This document shows, piece by piece, positions 10,238-19,691 of a DNA stretch of 64,000 nucleotides; positions within the stretch are counted from its first letter, which is position 1, and each line of letters begins with the position of its first letter. The stretch lies in the NCBI RefSeq assembly GCF_946902045.1, contig NZ_OX336253.1, forward strand, positions 186,001 to 250,000, given 5' to 3'. The stretch comes from Neisseria sp. Marseille-Q5346 (GTDB lineage Bacteria > Pseudomonadota > Gammaproteobacteria > Burkholderiales > Neisseriaceae). The notes below the pieces were generated by a model. That model did not search any database and was not told where the DNA came from. It was given only the letters and a program-made list of their open reading frames with translations. The position numbers and the translations under genes were made by a program.

Positions 10238-10368
10238 GAGTCAGAACACTATTATGACGCTTTAGGCTTGTTGCTGTCGATAATCTTCAGTCCGGCGGCG
10301 ACAACAAACCATATCATTATGCGGCATATCCTTTATAATAAGTCCATTCAAATACGGAGCGGTGAATA

Positions 10369-11028
10369 ATGCAAACTTGGCATGAGGCAATTGGTGCAGA
10401 AAAAGAAAAGGCGTATTTCCAAACGATTTTGGAGAAGGTGCGCCATGAAAGGCAGACGGGGATAACCGTTTATCCGTCCGAGCGCGATGTATTCAATGCC
10501 TTTCGGACGACTGAATTCGGAAATGTAAAGGTAGTGATTTTGGGGCAAGACCCGTATCACGGTGCAGGTCAGGCGCATGGTTTGGCGTTTTCCGTGCAAC
10601 CTGAAATTGCGGTGCCGCCGTCACTGGTCAATATTTATAAAGAGTTGGCGACGGATATTGAAGGTTTTCAGATTCCGCAACACGGCTATTTGCAGCATTG
10701 GGCGGAACAGGGCGTGTTGCTGTTGAACACGGTATTGACTGTTCGTGCCGGTGCGGCGCATTCTCATGCGACCTTCGGCTGGGAGGCGTTTACCGATGAA
10801 GTCATCCGTCAATTGGATAAGGAACGCGAGCATTTAGTCTTTATGCTGTGGGGCAGCCATGCGCAGAAGAAAGGCGCGTTTATCGACCGCAACCGCCATT
10901 TGGTGCTGACCGCGCCGCATCCTTCCCCTTTATCGGCATATCGCGGCTTTTTCGGCTGCAAACATTTTTCGCAGGCAAACGCTTATTTGCAGGCACATGG
11001 TTTAGAGCCGATTGATTGGCAGGTTTAA
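10369..11028 (+). CDS. ung: Uracil-DNA glycosylase, family 1
   Basis: A 219-residue protein of standard family length. The catalytic water-activating motif GQDPYH has Asp61, and the HPSPLS minor-groove motif has His184. It excises uracil from DNA to start base-excision repair. It is monocistronic, with a TATAAT element at 10334-10339 and a DUS hairpin terminator immediately downstream. The ATG at 10369 is preceded by a purine-rich GGAGCGG ribosome-binding site. Confidence 0.95.
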   Translation: MQTWHEAIGAEKEKAYFQTILEKVRHERQTGITVYPSERDVFNAFRTTEFGNVKVVILGQDPYHGAGQAHGLAFSVQPEIAVPPSLVNIYKELATDIEGFQIPQHGYLQHWAEQGVLLLNTVLTVRAGAAHSHATFGWEAFTDEVIRQLDKEREHLVFMLWGSHAQKKGAFIDRNRHLVLTAPHPSPLSAYRGFFGCKHFSQANAYLQAHGLEPIDWQV

Positions 11029-11036
11029 ATAAGATA

Positions 11037-11073
11037 AAAGGCCGTCTGAAAGCTGATTTTCAGACGGCCTTAT
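11037..11073. terminator. DUS hairpin between convergent ung and cysA
   Basis: AAGGCCGTCTGAAA pairs with TTTTCAGACGGCCTT across a five-base loop. Because the genes converge, it can terminate both transcripts. Confidence 0.85.
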
Positions 11074-11082
11074 GATTTAGTT

Positions 11083-12156
11083 TCAGATCGAATATTCAAT
11101 CAGCTCGTTTTGAGAGAAGACATAAACCTGTTTCGGAATCAGATTCAATTCTTTGCCTTCGGCGATTTGGTAACGCGCGGCATCGCTACCTGCCAGCGTG
11201 ATGTGCACGTCCTGTTTGTCGTGTTTTACCACAATATGCGTTAATGCGCCGACGGCGTGGATTTTTTCGATTTCGGCGCGGATCATCGGTGTTTCATGTT
11301 CGGCGGCTAGCTGCCATTCGTGCGGACGGATGTAGCCGATAGCGGTTTGTTCCTGCCATTTGTAGTGTGCATCCAATTTCCACGCGAAGCCGTGGTAATG
11401 CCAGATGCCTTTTTCGATGCGTCCTTCAAATGCGTCGGTTTCGCCGAGAAACTCGGTAACGAAGGCGTTTTCGGGTTTGCGGTAAATGACTTCGGCGCTG
11501 CCGGTTTGTTCGATTTTGCCGTGGTTCATGACGACAATTTCGTCGGAAACTTCGAGGGCTTCTTCTTGGTCGTGAGTTACTAAAATACTGGTCACGCCCA
11601 AGTTGTGATGGATGTCACGCAGCCAAGTGCGCAATTCTTTGCGCACTTTGGCATCCAGCGCGCCAAAGGGTTCGTCCAGGAGCAGGAGTTTGGGTTCGAC
11701 GGCGAGAGCACGGGCAAGGGCGATGCGTTGGCGTTGGCCGCCGGAGAGCTGGTGCGGATAGGATTTGGCGAGGTGGGAGAGCTGCACGAGTTTGAGCAGT
11801 TCTTCGACTTTGGCGCGGATTTGTTCTTTGGACGGGCGTTCGGACTTGGGCAATACGGTCAAACCGAAAGCGACGTTGTCAAACACGTTCATATGGCGGA
11901 AAAGGGCGTAGTGTTGGAACACGAAGCCGACTTTGCGTTCGCGCACATGCTTGGCGGTTACGTCTTGGCCGTCAAAGAGAATTTGGCCGCCGTCGGCGTT
12001 TTCCAATCCGGCGATGATGCGCAGGAGCGTGGTTTTGCCGCAGCCGGAAGGGCCGAGCAGGGAAACGAGTTTGCCGGTGGGGACGTTGAGGTTGATGTTT
12101 TTCAGCGCGTGGAACGCTCCGAAGTGTTTATTTAAGTTTTGGATGGTGATGCTCAT
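11083..12156 (-). CDS. cysA: Sulfate/thiosulfate ABC transporter ATP-binding protein
   Basis: A 357-residue ABC ATPase. Walker [10 protein letters not shown] lies near residues 35-43, the signature LSGGQRQR near 138, and Walker B LLLLDEP near 158. A C-terminal TOBE-like regulatory region follows, as in CysA. It powers sulfate and thiosulfate import. Its start overlaps the cysW stop by four bases (12153-12156), so the two are coupled. Order on the minus strand is cysT, cysW, cysA. No periplasmic sulfate-binding protein gene lies in the window, so Sbp must be encoded elsewhere. Confidence 0.93.
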   Translation of the reverse strand: MSITIQNLNKHFGAFHALKNINLNVPTGKLVSLLGPSGCGKTTLLRIIAGLENADGGQILFDGQDVTAKHVRERKVGFVFQHYALFRHMNVFDNVAFGLTVLPKSERPSKEQIRAKVEELLKLVQLSHLAKSYPHQLSGGQRQRIALARALAVEPKLLLLDEPFGALDAKVRKELRTWLRDIHHNLGVTSILVTHDQEEALEVSDEIVVMNHGKIEQTGSAEVIYRKPENAFVTEFLGETDAFEGRIEKGIWHYHGFAWKLDAHYKWQEQTAIGYIRPHEWQLAAEHETPMIRAEIEKIHAVGALTHIVVKHDKQDVHITLAGSDAARYQIAEGKELNLIPKQVYVFSQNELIEYSI

Positions 12157-13013
12157 GCTGCGTTCCTTTCGGCGGCGGCGAGTTTTTTATCTTGTAATTT
12201 GGTGATGATGTTTTGCACCAGCAAGGTGGCCAAGGCTAAAAGTGCCAATACGCCGGAGAGGGCGAATGCGCCGGTAAAGTTGTATTCGTTGTAGAAGATT
12301 TCGACCAAAAGCGGGATGGTGTTGGTTTCGCCGCGAATGTGCCCCGATACCACGCTGACCGCGCCGAATTCGCCCATCGCGCGGGCGTTGGTGAGGATGA
12401 TTCCGTAGAGCAACGCCCATTTGATGTTGGGCAGGGTAACGCGCCAAAACATCTGCCAGCCGTTTGCGCCGAGTATCAAGGCAGCCTGTTCTTCGCTGTC
12501 GCCCTGCGCCTGCATCAGCGGAATGATTTCGCGCGCGACAAAGGGAAAGGTAACGAACAGTGTCGCCAAAATAATGCCGGGGATGGCGAAGATAATCTGT
12601 ATGCCTTGCGCTTCGAGCCAGCCGCCCAATGCCGTGTGCGCGCCGAACAATAAGACGAACATCAAACCGGCCACCACGGGCGATACGGAAAACGGCAAAT
12701 CGAGCAGGGTAGTCAGCAACTGCTTGCCGCGGAAGTCAAAACGGGTCAGCAGCCACGCCATCGCCACGCCCAAGACGGCATTGACGGGAACGACAATCAG
12801 CGCGGTAATCAGCGTTAATTTGATGGCAGACCAAGCTTCGGGATCGGTCAAGGACTGCAGGTATAAATCCCAACCGCCTTTTAAGGCCTCGTAGAATACG
12901 GCAACCAAAGGCACGACCAGCATCAGCAGCAGAAAGCCCAAGGCGGTAGCAGTCAGCAATACGCGCAGCCAACGCGGTTCGCTCAAGTTTGGATTAGTGG
13001 AATGGGTTTTCAT
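12153..13013 (-). CDS. cysW: Sulfate/thiosulfate ABC permease CysW
   Basis: A 286-residue inner-membrane permease with about six transmembrane segments. The binding-protein-dependent permease loop [21 protein letters not shown] contacts the ATPase. The C-terminal part ([18 protein letters not shown]) is characteristic of CysW. It pairs with CysT to form the sulfate channel. It overlaps cysA and is separated from cysT by 83 bases that hold a DUS hairpin. Confidence 0.92.
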   Translation of the reverse strand: MKTHSTNPNLSEPRWLRVLLTATALGFLLLMLVVPLVAVFYEALKGGWDLYLQSLTDPEAWSAIKLTLITALIVVPVNAVLGVAMAWLLTRFDFRGKQLLTTLLDLPFSVSPVVAGLMFVLLFGAHTALGGWLEAQGIQIIFAIPGIILATLFVTFPFVAREIIPLMQAQGDSEEQAALILGANGWQMFWRVTLPNIKWALLYGIILTNARAMGEFGAVSVVSGHIRGETNTIPLLVEIFYNEYNFTGAFALSGVLALLALATLLVQNIITKLQDKKLAAAERNAA

Positions 13014-13049
13014 GGTAGGGTAGTCTCTATTTATTCTTGTATCCGTTTA

Positions 13050-13088
13050 GGCCGTCTGAAAAATGTTGCTTGATGTTTCAGACGGCCT
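13050..13088. terminator. DUS inverted repeat inside the cys operon
   Basis: AGGCCGTCTGAAA and TTTCAGACGGCCT are separated by 13 bases, between cysT and cysW. It may cause partial termination and lower expression of the distal genes, or serve only as an uptake signal. Confidence 0.65.
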
Positions 13089-13096
13089 GTTGTTTG

Positions 13097-13933
13097 TTAA
13101 ACCCTCGCTCCGGCGCGGCGGCTCAAAGTCCATTGCATAATGTTTAAAATCAGCAGGATGACAAACGAAATCATCAGCATAAACAGAGCAACGGCTGACG
13201 CGCCCTGAGCATCGTATTGCTCCAGTTTGCCGGTAATAATCAAGGGCAGAATTTCAGACACCATTGGAATATTGCCCGCGATAAAAATGACCGATCCGTA
13301 TTCGCCGGTAGAGCGGGCAAACATCATGCCTGCGCCGGTCAACAGGGCCGGCGTGATTTCAGGCAAGAGGACGCGGCGGAACGTAGTCCAACGGCTTGCG
13401 CCTAAAGTCGCCGCCGCTTCTTCATACTCGCCCGACAATTCTTCCAATACCGGCTGCACGGCGCGGACGATAAAGGGCAGGCTGACGACAATCAGCGCAA
13501 TCCAAATGCCGATGGGCGTAAAGGCGATTTTGATGCCCAAAGGCTCGAAAAAACGGCCTATCCAGCCATTGGGGGCGTATAGGGTTGCCAACGCAATGCC
13601 TGTTACCGCCGTCGGTAGTGCAAACGGCAAATCGACCAAAGCGTTTACTAATCCTTTGCCTGGAAATTCATAGCGCACCAATACCCAGGCAACCAGCGTG
13701 CCGAACACGATATTGGTCAACATCGCATAAAACGACATCCGCAAGCTCAGCCAGACGGCCGCCAAGACATTGGGTTCGGTAATCGTGTTCCAAAATCCGC
13801 TCCAGCCGATTTCCGCCGCTTTGGCCGCCATCATCGCAAACGGCAAAACCACCAAAAGCGACAGGCACAAAACCGTCAAACCCAGGCTGAGCTTGAAACC
13901 CGGCAATACAGAAGGCGTTTTGAGTAACAACAT
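13097..13933 (-). CDS. cysT: Sulfate/thiosulfate ABC permease CysT (CysU)
   Basis: A 278-residue inner-membrane permease with about six hydrophobic segments and the permease loop EYEEAAATLGASRWTTFRRV. The SVIFIAGNIPMVSEI segment is typical of CysT. It is the first gene of the cysT-cysW-cysA unit and forms the transmembrane pore with CysW. Several upstream initiation codons are possible; the Met at 13933 gives the family's usual length. Confidence 0.92.
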   Translation of the reverse strand: MLLLKTPSVLPGFKLSLGLTVLCLSLLVVLPFAMMAAKAAEIGWSGFWNTITEPNVLAAVWLSLRMSFYAMLTNIVFGTLVAWVLVRYEFPGKGLVNALVDLPFALPTAVTGIALATLYAPNGWIGRFFEPLGIKIAFTPIGIWIALIVVSLPFIVRAVQPVLEELSGEYEEAAATLGASRWTTFRRVLLPEITPALLTGAGMMFARSTGEYGSVIFIAGNIPMVSEILPLIITGKLEQYDAQGASAVALFMLMISFVILLILNIMQWTLSRRAGARV

Positions 13934-14043
13934 AATGGCAACCGTCAGAATTTAATACACGCTTACTTTAACAAGGCCGTCTGAAAACTGGAAAGAATGC
14001 TTTGTTTGGTATAAAGACGATTTTGTTATATTGAAAAGCTGAA

Positions 14044-14077
14044 AAGGCCGTCTGAATATCAAATTTCAGACGGCCTT
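14044..14077. terminator. DUS hairpin downstream of the DUF4124 gene
   Basis: AAGGCCGTCTGAA pairs with TTCAGACGGCCTT with an 8-base loop. It lies 18 bases beyond the stop of the leftward gene at 14095. A single DUS also occurs at 13974-13985. Confidence 0.78.
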
Positions 14078-14094
14078 GCTGGTGCGGTAAGTAA

Positions 14095-14544
14095 TCAATA
14101 GGCAACAGGATCTTGAGATGCAGGCTGGTGTTGCGCCGCGTCATGGTTTTCCTGAGCCGAGCGGACGGCTTTTTCCAAACCGTTGATCCGTTCGAGATAG
14201 CGGGCATAGTTGCGTTCATTGCCATAACGCACTTTTTTGCCTTCTTCCAAATTTTTCTTGGCGGTATCTAAAGCACGCTTGGCCGCGCCGACATCAGCCG
14301 GATTGACCGGGGCGACAGCTTCTTCCGCCTGCTCGGTTTTGCTAGGGGAAATCGGCGTTGCCGGTGTTGAAACAGGCGCAGAAGTATATACGGACGGTTT
14401 GCCGATATTGCTGGCTTTGCAGTTTTTGCCGCCGGCTTGGGTATAGATTTTGCGGCCGGCAGAATCGGTACATTCAAAAATAGGCGCGGCGGAAACCGCA
14501 GTTGTCAACGCGAGCAGTAATGTGCTGATCCAAATTTTGTTCAT
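14095..14544 (-). CDS. Secreted DUF4124-type protein
   Basis: A 149-residue protein. Residues 1-19 form a clear Sec signal peptide ending in VSAA. A small DUF4124-like domain follows, with a conserved Cys pair (FECTDSAGRKIYT, then GGKNC) probably forming a disulfide. A Pro/Ser/Thr-rich linker precedes a charged helical C-terminus (about 85-140) likely to be coiled. It is predicted to be periplasmic. Function is unknown. It lies just downstream of a small membrane protein gene on the same strand, with which it may be cotranscribed. Confidence 0.75.
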   Translation of the reverse strand: MNKIWISTLLLALTTAVSAAPIFECTDSAGRKIYTQAGGKNCKASNIGKPSVYTSAPVSTPATPISPSKTEQAEEAVAPVNPADVGAAKRALDTAKKNLEEGKKVRYGNERNYARYLERINGLEKAVRSAQENHDAAQHQPASQDPVAY

Positions 14545-14556
14545 TTTTATTTTTCC

Positions 14557-14751
14557 TTAAAACCATTTCCACCAAACAAACAAAGCCGCAATCATGATGA
14601 CGTTGGCGAATAGGATGGATTTCCACTGTCTGGGTGCGCGCCGCAATTCGGCGCCCGAGCGCGTGCGGCGGATATAGAAAAACGGGCTGAGCAGCATGGA
14701 AGCGGCACATACTAAAATAATCACGGCGTAATAGATTTTGTGCGTTTCCAT
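14557..14751 (-). CDS. Small two-helix membrane protein
   Basis: A 64-residue protein starting at the ATG at 14751, chosen over longer upstream starts because GGAGA sits seven bases before it and homology-like character begins there. Two hydrophobic segments (about 7-26 and 46-62) flank a basic loop (RRTRSGAELRRAPRQW). It is expected to be an inner-membrane hairpin. It is 12 bases upstream of the DUF4124 gene, so probably in the same operon. A DUS reverse copy lies in its leader at 14766-14777. Confidence 0.65.
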   Translation of the reverse strand: METHKIYYAVIILVCAASMLLSPFFYIRRTRSGAELRRAPRQWKSILFANVIMIAALFVWWKWF

Positions 14752-14884
14752 ATCGTTTCTCCGTTTCAGACGGCCTGAAATGCTGCCTACAACGCATTTT
14801 TGTGTGAAGCGCTGCCTATTTTCATCTTGTATCGAAATTGGGCACATTTGCCATGGCCTCAATCCTGAGGTCTTTGCAAAAATA

Positions 14885-14893
14885 TGCTACAAT
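14885..14893 (+). promoter_or_regulatory. Extended -10 promoter of the ABC-F gene
   Basis: TGCTACAAT is an extended -10 element (TGn plus TACAAT) about 45 bases before the chosen start codon. No good -35 is seen, which fits an extended -10 promoter. Confidence 0.45.
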
Positions 14894-14936
14894 CGCGTCC
14901 GATTATAACATTCTATTTATAAAGGTTTTACGAATA

Positions 14937-16565
14937 ATGATTTCTACCAACGGCATCACCATGCAGTTCGGCGCAAAGCCGCTGTTTGAAAACGTATCCG
15001 TCAAATTCGGCGAAGGCAACCGTTACGGCTTGATCGGCGCCAACGGCTCAGGCAAATCCACCTTCATGAAAATCCTTGGCGGCGATTTGGAACAGACTGC
15101 CGGCGAAGTAGCGATTGAAAACGGCGTGCGTTTGGGTAAATTGCGCCAAGACCAATTTGCCTACGAAGACATGCGCGTGCTGGACGTGGTGATGATGGGG
15201 CACACCGAAATGTGGGCGGCGATGACCGAGCGTGATGCAATTTACGCCAATCCCGAAGCCACCGAAGACGACTACATGAAAGCCGCCGAACTGGAAGCCA
15301 AGTTCGCCGAATACGACGGCTACACCGCCGAAGCGCGCGCTGCCGAATTGTTGAGCGGCGTGGGCATTTCCGAAGATTTGCACAATGCGACCATGGCAGA
15401 AGTCGCCCCGGGCTTCAAATTGCGCGTATTGCTGGCGCAAGCACTGTTCTCCAAACCAGATGTATTGCTCTTGGACGAACCGACCAATAACTTGGATATT
15501 AATACCATCCGCTGGTTGGAAGGTGTATTGAACCAATACGACTCCACCATGATCATCATCTCGCACGACCGTCACTTTTTGAACGAAGTCTGCACCCACA
15601 TGGCGGATTTGGACTACAACACCATCACCATTTATCCGGGCAACTACGACGACTATATGCTCGCTTCCGCCCAATCGCGTGAGCGCGCCCTGAAAGACAA
15701 CGCCAAAGCCAAAGAGAAACTGCAAGAGCTGCAAGAGTTCGTTGCCCGCTTCTCCGCCAACAAATCCAAAGCCCGTCAGGCAACCAGCCGTCTGAAACAG
15801 GCCGACAAAATCAAATCGGAGATGGTCGAAGTCAAACCTTCTACCCGTCAAAACCCGTATATTCGTTTTGAAGCCGACGAAAAAGCCAAGTTGCACCGTC
15901 AGGCGGTGGAAGTTGAAAAACTGGCTAAACGTTTTGAAACCCAGTTGTTTAAAAACCTGAACTTCATCCTTGAAGCAGGCCAACGCCTTGCCATCATCGG
16001 CCCGAACGGCGCAGGTAAATCTACCTTGCTGAAACTCTTGGCCGGCGCATACAACCCCGAATATTCAGACGGCCTGTTGCCGGACGAAGGCACCATCAAA
16101 TGGGCGGAAAAAGCCAGTGTCGGCTACTATCCGCAAGACCATGAAAACGACTTCGACGTCGATATGGACCTGAGCGAATGGATGCGCCAATGGGGTCAGG
16201 AAGGCGATGACGAACAAGTCATTCGCGGCACTTTGGGCCGCTTGCTCTTCGGCAGCAACGATGTCGTGAAAAAAGTGAAGGTTCTCTCCGGTGGCGAAAA
16301 AGGCCGTATGCTTTACGGCAAACTGTTGCTGTTGAAACCCAATGTCTTGGTCATGGACGAACCGACCAACCACATGGACATGGAAAGCATTGAATCCTTG
16401 AACATGGCGCTGGAAAAATACAACGGCACGCTGATTTTCGTATCACATGACCGTCAGTTTGTATCTTCATTGGCTACCCAAATCATCGAATTGGATGGCA
16501 AAGGCGGATATGAACACTACTTGGGCGATTACGAAAGCTATCTGGAGAAAAAAGGAGTTTTGTAA
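14937..16565 (+). CDS. ybiT: ABC-F family ATPase, YbiT type
   Basis: A 542-residue soluble protein with two ABC domains and no membrane segments. The Walker A motifs are GANGSGKST near residue 34 and GPNGAGKST near 353. The second domain has signature LSGGEKGRM and Walker [17 protein letters not shown] charged interdomain linker lies between. Sequence character follows E. coli YbiT closely ([17 protein letters not shown] at the start). ABC-F proteins act on the ribosomal E site. The ATG at 14937 is preferred over the upstream one at 14838 because the conserved protein begins there. The 3' end is partly repeated at 16915-16946. Confidence 0.9.
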   Translation: MISTNGITMQFGAKPLFENVSVKFGEGNRYGLIGANGSGKSTFMKILGGDLEQTAGEVAIENGVRLGKLRQDQFAYEDMRVLDVVMMGHTEMWAAMTERDAIYANPEATEDDYMKAAELEAKFAEYDGYTAEARAAELLSGVGISEDLHNATMAEVAPGFKLRVLLAQALFSKPDVLLLDEPTNNLDINTIRWLEGVLNQYDSTMIIISHDRHFLNEVCTHMADLDYNTITIYPGNYDDYMLASAQSRERALKDNAKAKEKLQELQEFVARFSANKSKARQATSRLKQADKIKSEMVEVKPSTRQNPYIRFEADEKAKLHRQAVEVEKLAKRFETQLFKNLNFILEAGQRLAIIGPNGAGKSTLLKLLAGAYNPEYSDGLLPDEGTIKWAEKASVGYYPQDHENDFDVDMDLSEWMRQWGQEGDDEQVIRGTLGRLLFGSNDVVKKVKVLSGGEKGRMLYGKLLLLKPNVLVMDEPTNHMDMESIESLNMALEKYNGTLIFVSHDRQFVSSLATQIIELDGKGGYEHYLGDYESYLEKKGVL

Positions 16566-16574
16566 GGAAACAAT

Positions 16575-16835
16575 ATGAATGCACATCTTAAAAAACTACT
16601 ACAAAATCTGTTTGCACTAATCGTATTGCCAGTGCTAGGCTGGTACATTACGCTTGGAGACACTGTAAATGTTGTCGATACCGAACATGCTTCTCGTAAA
16701 GGCCGAGCAGTTGCTTGGTTATTTAACGAGTTCGGTGCAACTGGTGTTTGGGGCTTCTTGGGCATAATTTGGATTGTCTGCCTGTTTTTAGCCATTTGTT
16801 CATACCAAGCATGGCAGAAGGATAAGTCGCAGTAA
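16575..16835 (+). CDS. Small hypothetical membrane protein
   Basis: An 86-residue protein with hydrophobic segments at about residues 9-27 and 58-77 and a short periplasmic or cytoplasmic loop between. An AAGGA ribosome-binding site lies seven bases before the ATG. It begins nine bases after ybiT and probably shares its transcript. Composition is more AT-rich than ybiT. It sits between the ybiT 3' end and a second copy of that 3' end, which suggests it arrived as an inserted cassette. No function recognised. Confidence 0.62.
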   Translation: MNAHLKKLLQNLFALIVLPVLGWYITLGDTVNVVDTEHASRKGRAVAWLFNEFGATGVWGFLGIIWIVCLFLAICSYQAWQKDKSQ

Positions 16836-16914
16836 ATCAAGGTGTTAGGTAGTCTAAATATAAGTTAACGCGCACATAATTTATCAGATTAGATGACAAA
16901 GGTGGACATAAAAC

Positions 16915-16950
16915 GGGCGATTAAGAAAGCTATCTGGAGAAAAAGGCTTA
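16915..16950 (+). repeat. Duplicated 3' end of ybiT
   Basis: About 32 bases starting GGGCGATTA repeat the ybiT tail at 16523-16555 with a substitution and one A fewer. In frame the copy would read like the ybiT C-terminus (ESYLEKKA then stop) but carries a TAA in place of a Tyr codon. It appears to be the ancestral gene end left behind by an insertion. Confidence 0.7.
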
Positions 16951-16988
16951 GTTTACGCTCATACTGATAAGCCATTAAGGTATTGAAA

Positions 16989-17022
16989 TGCCGTCTGAAA
17001 ACCGTTGTGTTTTCAGACGGCA
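16989..17022. terminator. AT-dialect DUS hairpin
   Basis: ATGCCGTCTGAAAAC and its complement (GTTTTCAGACGGCA) surround a short loop, upstream of the RTX gene. It probably terminates the ybiT unit. Confidence 0.7.
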
Positions 17023-17130
17023 ATCAAACTTAATAATAGATTACTGAACTTTTATGCTAATTTTATGACCAATAGGAGCTTATATCGGAGATTAATTTAA
17101 AAATACAATATTTTTGAAGGAATATATCAA

Positions 17131-19602
17131 ATGGTAGACCTTAAAACTGTAGTACCAAACGCTTCCCAATATGGTGCAAAACTTGCCTACACGACTTACG
17201 AGGCAGAACAAGGCGAGTTGAAGAACGGTATCATTGAGAACCAGTCTTCTTCTAAAGAAACAGAACGCGCAACTGCCCGTGAAGCAAGCGGTCAGGCATA
17301 TGTTGATTTGCCGACTAATGCATCTGTGTCATTTATTGCACAAGCAGATGCCAATGCAGCAACCATCCGTTATACCGTTCCTGACGGTGAAAGCGGTAAA
17401 GTAGAAGTCAAAGTCAATAATACAGTGATCGGTACTTTGGATTTGTCTTCCAAATCTAACTGGCAATATTTGGATAACTATACATATCATCCGAATGACG
17501 ATATTAAAGTTCATGATACGCCTGCGGCAGATAGGCTTGCCCGCTTCCAATTTGACGAAGTCAGCCAATTATTTAAAGATGCCCATATCAATAAAGGAGA
17601 TACAGTTACCATCACTAATCTTGACAGCACACCCGTAGGCATTGACTTGGTTGATTTGGAAAAGGCACCGGATACCATTAGACAGCCTGAAAACAGTGTC
17701 AGCATTACTGATTTCGGCGCAATTGCCAATGACGGCTCGGATGATTACCAAGCATTCATGGCTGCGATTGAATCTGCCAAAGCGTCTAAAAAATCTGTTT
17801 ACATTCCTGAAGGTCAATTTGATTTTTCACGACCGATTTCTCTTTATGTTCCTGATGGCATTAAGATTACCGGTGCAGGGCAATGGCACACTAAGTTACA
17901 TTTTTTGAATACAGAAGCTGCTAAATACGATGATAAGGGTTATGCGAGCGGTGGCGGTGGTATTACTTTTGAACCCGGTAGTAACAATATAGATTTGGGC
18001 AATCTCTCCATGGATTCAAATCTGAACTCAAGATATGATGAGAAAGCCAATTACAAAGGGATATCTGGAACTTTAGGTACTAGCTCTTCTATTCACGATA
18101 TTAAAATTGAACATTTTGAAGCTGGCGTATGGATTGGGGATTATTCTAAAAACAAACCTTTAAATTACACTGATGGTTTGACTATCTCCAATGCCACTAT
18201 TCGTAATAACTTTGCAGACGGCGTTAACTTTGCCCAAGGTACCAGCAATTCCACCGTTATCAATTCCAATATCCGCGGCAATGGTGATGATGGCTTAGCA
18301 ACATGGTCAAGTCATCATGAGAATACCAATGCCCATGTTGCTGAAAATAACCACTTTTTAAACAATACCGTTGAATTAGGCTGGCGTGCGGCAGGTATTG
18401 GTATCTTTGGCGGCAAAGGTCATGAAGTAGCCAATAACCTTATTAAAGATAATGCCAATTGGGGTGGCGTACGCTTAAACACTGTATTCAAAAACAGCCA
18501 TAATTTTGATTTCAATGATACGGGTATTTCCGTTCACGATAACTTACTGGTAAACAATGGGACTAATGCGGACACATATGGTCGTGTTAAAGGTTCTATC
18601 GATTTGGAAGAAGGCAGGGATTATGCTACTCCCAAAAAAGATATTTTGGGAGAACTCAACAATGTCAAAATTGAAAATAACACTATTGTGAATAATCTTT
18701 CCGATCAAGAAATTACCAAAACCCGTAATCCTAAAGAAGGTAATATTCCAGAGTCTGTAAACGAGACTACATTGACCATCGAAAATAATCACAGCCTTTC
18801 GGTAGCAGAAAATAATTCTGCAAAAAATGTAGCGGAAGTAGATGATCACAGTCTTACCCAAGCCTCACTTCATTTAGGTGCTGATAATATCATCACAATT
18901 ACAGACAGCAGCCATGCTCTTGTCAGCGGCGGCGATGGCAATGACCGTATCAGAGGCGGTTTGGGCAATGATACGATTAACGGTGATTCAGGTAATGACA
19001 TTATTTTTGGCTATGATGGAGACGATCGTCTCAATGGCGGTATGGGTAATGATTCTATACATGGAGGCAATGGCAACGATACTTTATGGGGCGAAAGTGG
19101 CAATGACCGTTTGAATGGCGGCGATGGTAACGACATTTTGTTCGGCGGACAAGGAACCGATTACTTGGTAGGCGGCAAGGGTGCCGATACTTATGTTTTC
19201 AGCCTTGGAGAAGGTAAGGATACGATTGTCGATAATGTGGGCGAACATAATGCACTGCAATTTGGCCAAAATATTTCTGTTAATGACCTGCATATTGATG
19301 CCATTACTGATGTTCGAGGCAATATCGATTGGAAAATTACCATCAAGGGATCAGGAGGGGACAGCATAACCATCAATGACCAATTCGTTTCCGGTAACAC
19401 TAACGATGCCGTGATTGATACTTTCCGTTTCGATAAAGGTACATTGAGCTTGCAAGAGTTGATGGGCAGGTTGTCAGGTAATGGCAATATCAGTAATTTG
19501 TCGGACGTCAATACGCATACTGACCGTATGAGCTACTCGTCTGTCGATACGGCTGATGTTCATGATGACACAGCATCTACCGCCAACGCTGGAATTATCT
19601 AA
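17131..19602 (+). CDS. Secreted RTX beta-helix protein, possible polysaccharide-degrading enzyme
   Basis: An 823-residue protein. Residues 1 to about 185 look like a carbohydrate-binding beta-sandwich (EAEQGEL start, as in CBM6/35-type modules). Residues about 190-560 form a right-handed parallel beta-helix of the pectate-lyase superfamily beginning SITDFGAIANDGSDD. Near 385 lies NGDDGLATWS, a double Asp like the catalytic site of GH87 alpha-1,3-glucanases; an epimerase or other lyase is possible. Residues about 598-685 hold around ten RTX nonapeptides (GGxGNDxLx type) that bind calcium. A C-terminal beta domain typical of type I secretion follows. There is no N-terminal Sec signal, which fits type I export. 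No HlyB/D genes are adjacent. GAAGGA precedes the ATG. Confidence 0.8.
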   Translation: MVDLKTVVPNASQYGAKLAYTTYEAEQGELKNGIIENQSSSKETERATAREASGQAYVDLPTNASVSFIAQADANAATIRYTVPDGESGKVEVKVNNTVIGTLDLSSKSNWQYLDNYTYHPNDDIKVHDTPAADRLARFQFDEVSQLFKDAHINKGDTVTITNLDSTPVGIDLVDLEKAPDTIRQPENSVSITDFGAIANDGSDDYQAFMAAIESAKASKKSVYIPEGQFDFSRPISLYVPDGIKITGAGQWHTKLHFLNTEAAKYDDKGYASGGGGITFEPGSNNIDLGNLSMDSNLNSRYDEKANYKGISGTLGTSSSIHDIKIEHFEAGVWIGDYSKNKPLNYTDGLTISNATIRNNFADGVNFAQGTSNSTVINSNIRGNGDDGLATWSSHHENTNAHVAENNHFLNNTVELGWRAAGIGIFGGKGHEVANNLIKDNANWGGVRLNTVFKNSHNFDFNDTGISVHDNLLVNNGTNADTYGRVKGSIDLEEGRDYATPKKDILGELNNVKIENNTIVNNLSDQEITKTRNPKEGNIPESVNETTLTIENNHSLSVAENNSAKNVAEVDDHSLTQASLHLGADNIITITDSSHALVSGGDGNDRIRGGLGNDTINGDSGNDIIFGYDGDDRLNGGMGNDSIHGGNGNDTLWGESGNDRLNGGDGNDILFGGQGTDYLVGGKGADTYVFSLGEGKDTIVDNVGEHNALQFGQNISVNDLHIDAITDVRGNIDWKITIKGSGGDSITINDQFVSGNTNDAVIDTFRFDKGTLSLQELMGRLSGNGNISNLSDVNTHTDRMSYSSVDTADVHDDTASTANAGII

Positions 19603-19621
19603 TTAGCTGTCTTTTAGGCTG

Positions 19622-19670
19622 AATAAAGGCCGTCTGAAATCTAGAAAATAGGTTTCAGACGGCCTTTATT
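19622..19670. terminator. DUS hairpin between convergent genes
   Basis: AAAGGCCGTCTGAAA pairs with TTTCAGACGGCCTTT, extended by AATA/TATT. It serves both the RTX gene and the convergent PBP gene. Confidence 0.85.
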
Positions 19671-19691
19671 TATGTTTTGATAGAAAGAGGA

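Noticed and set aside
15048..15983. 311-codon frame antisense to the ABC-F gene
   Set aside because: Phe/Gly/Val-rich shadow of a well-supported gene; no start signal or recognisable domain.
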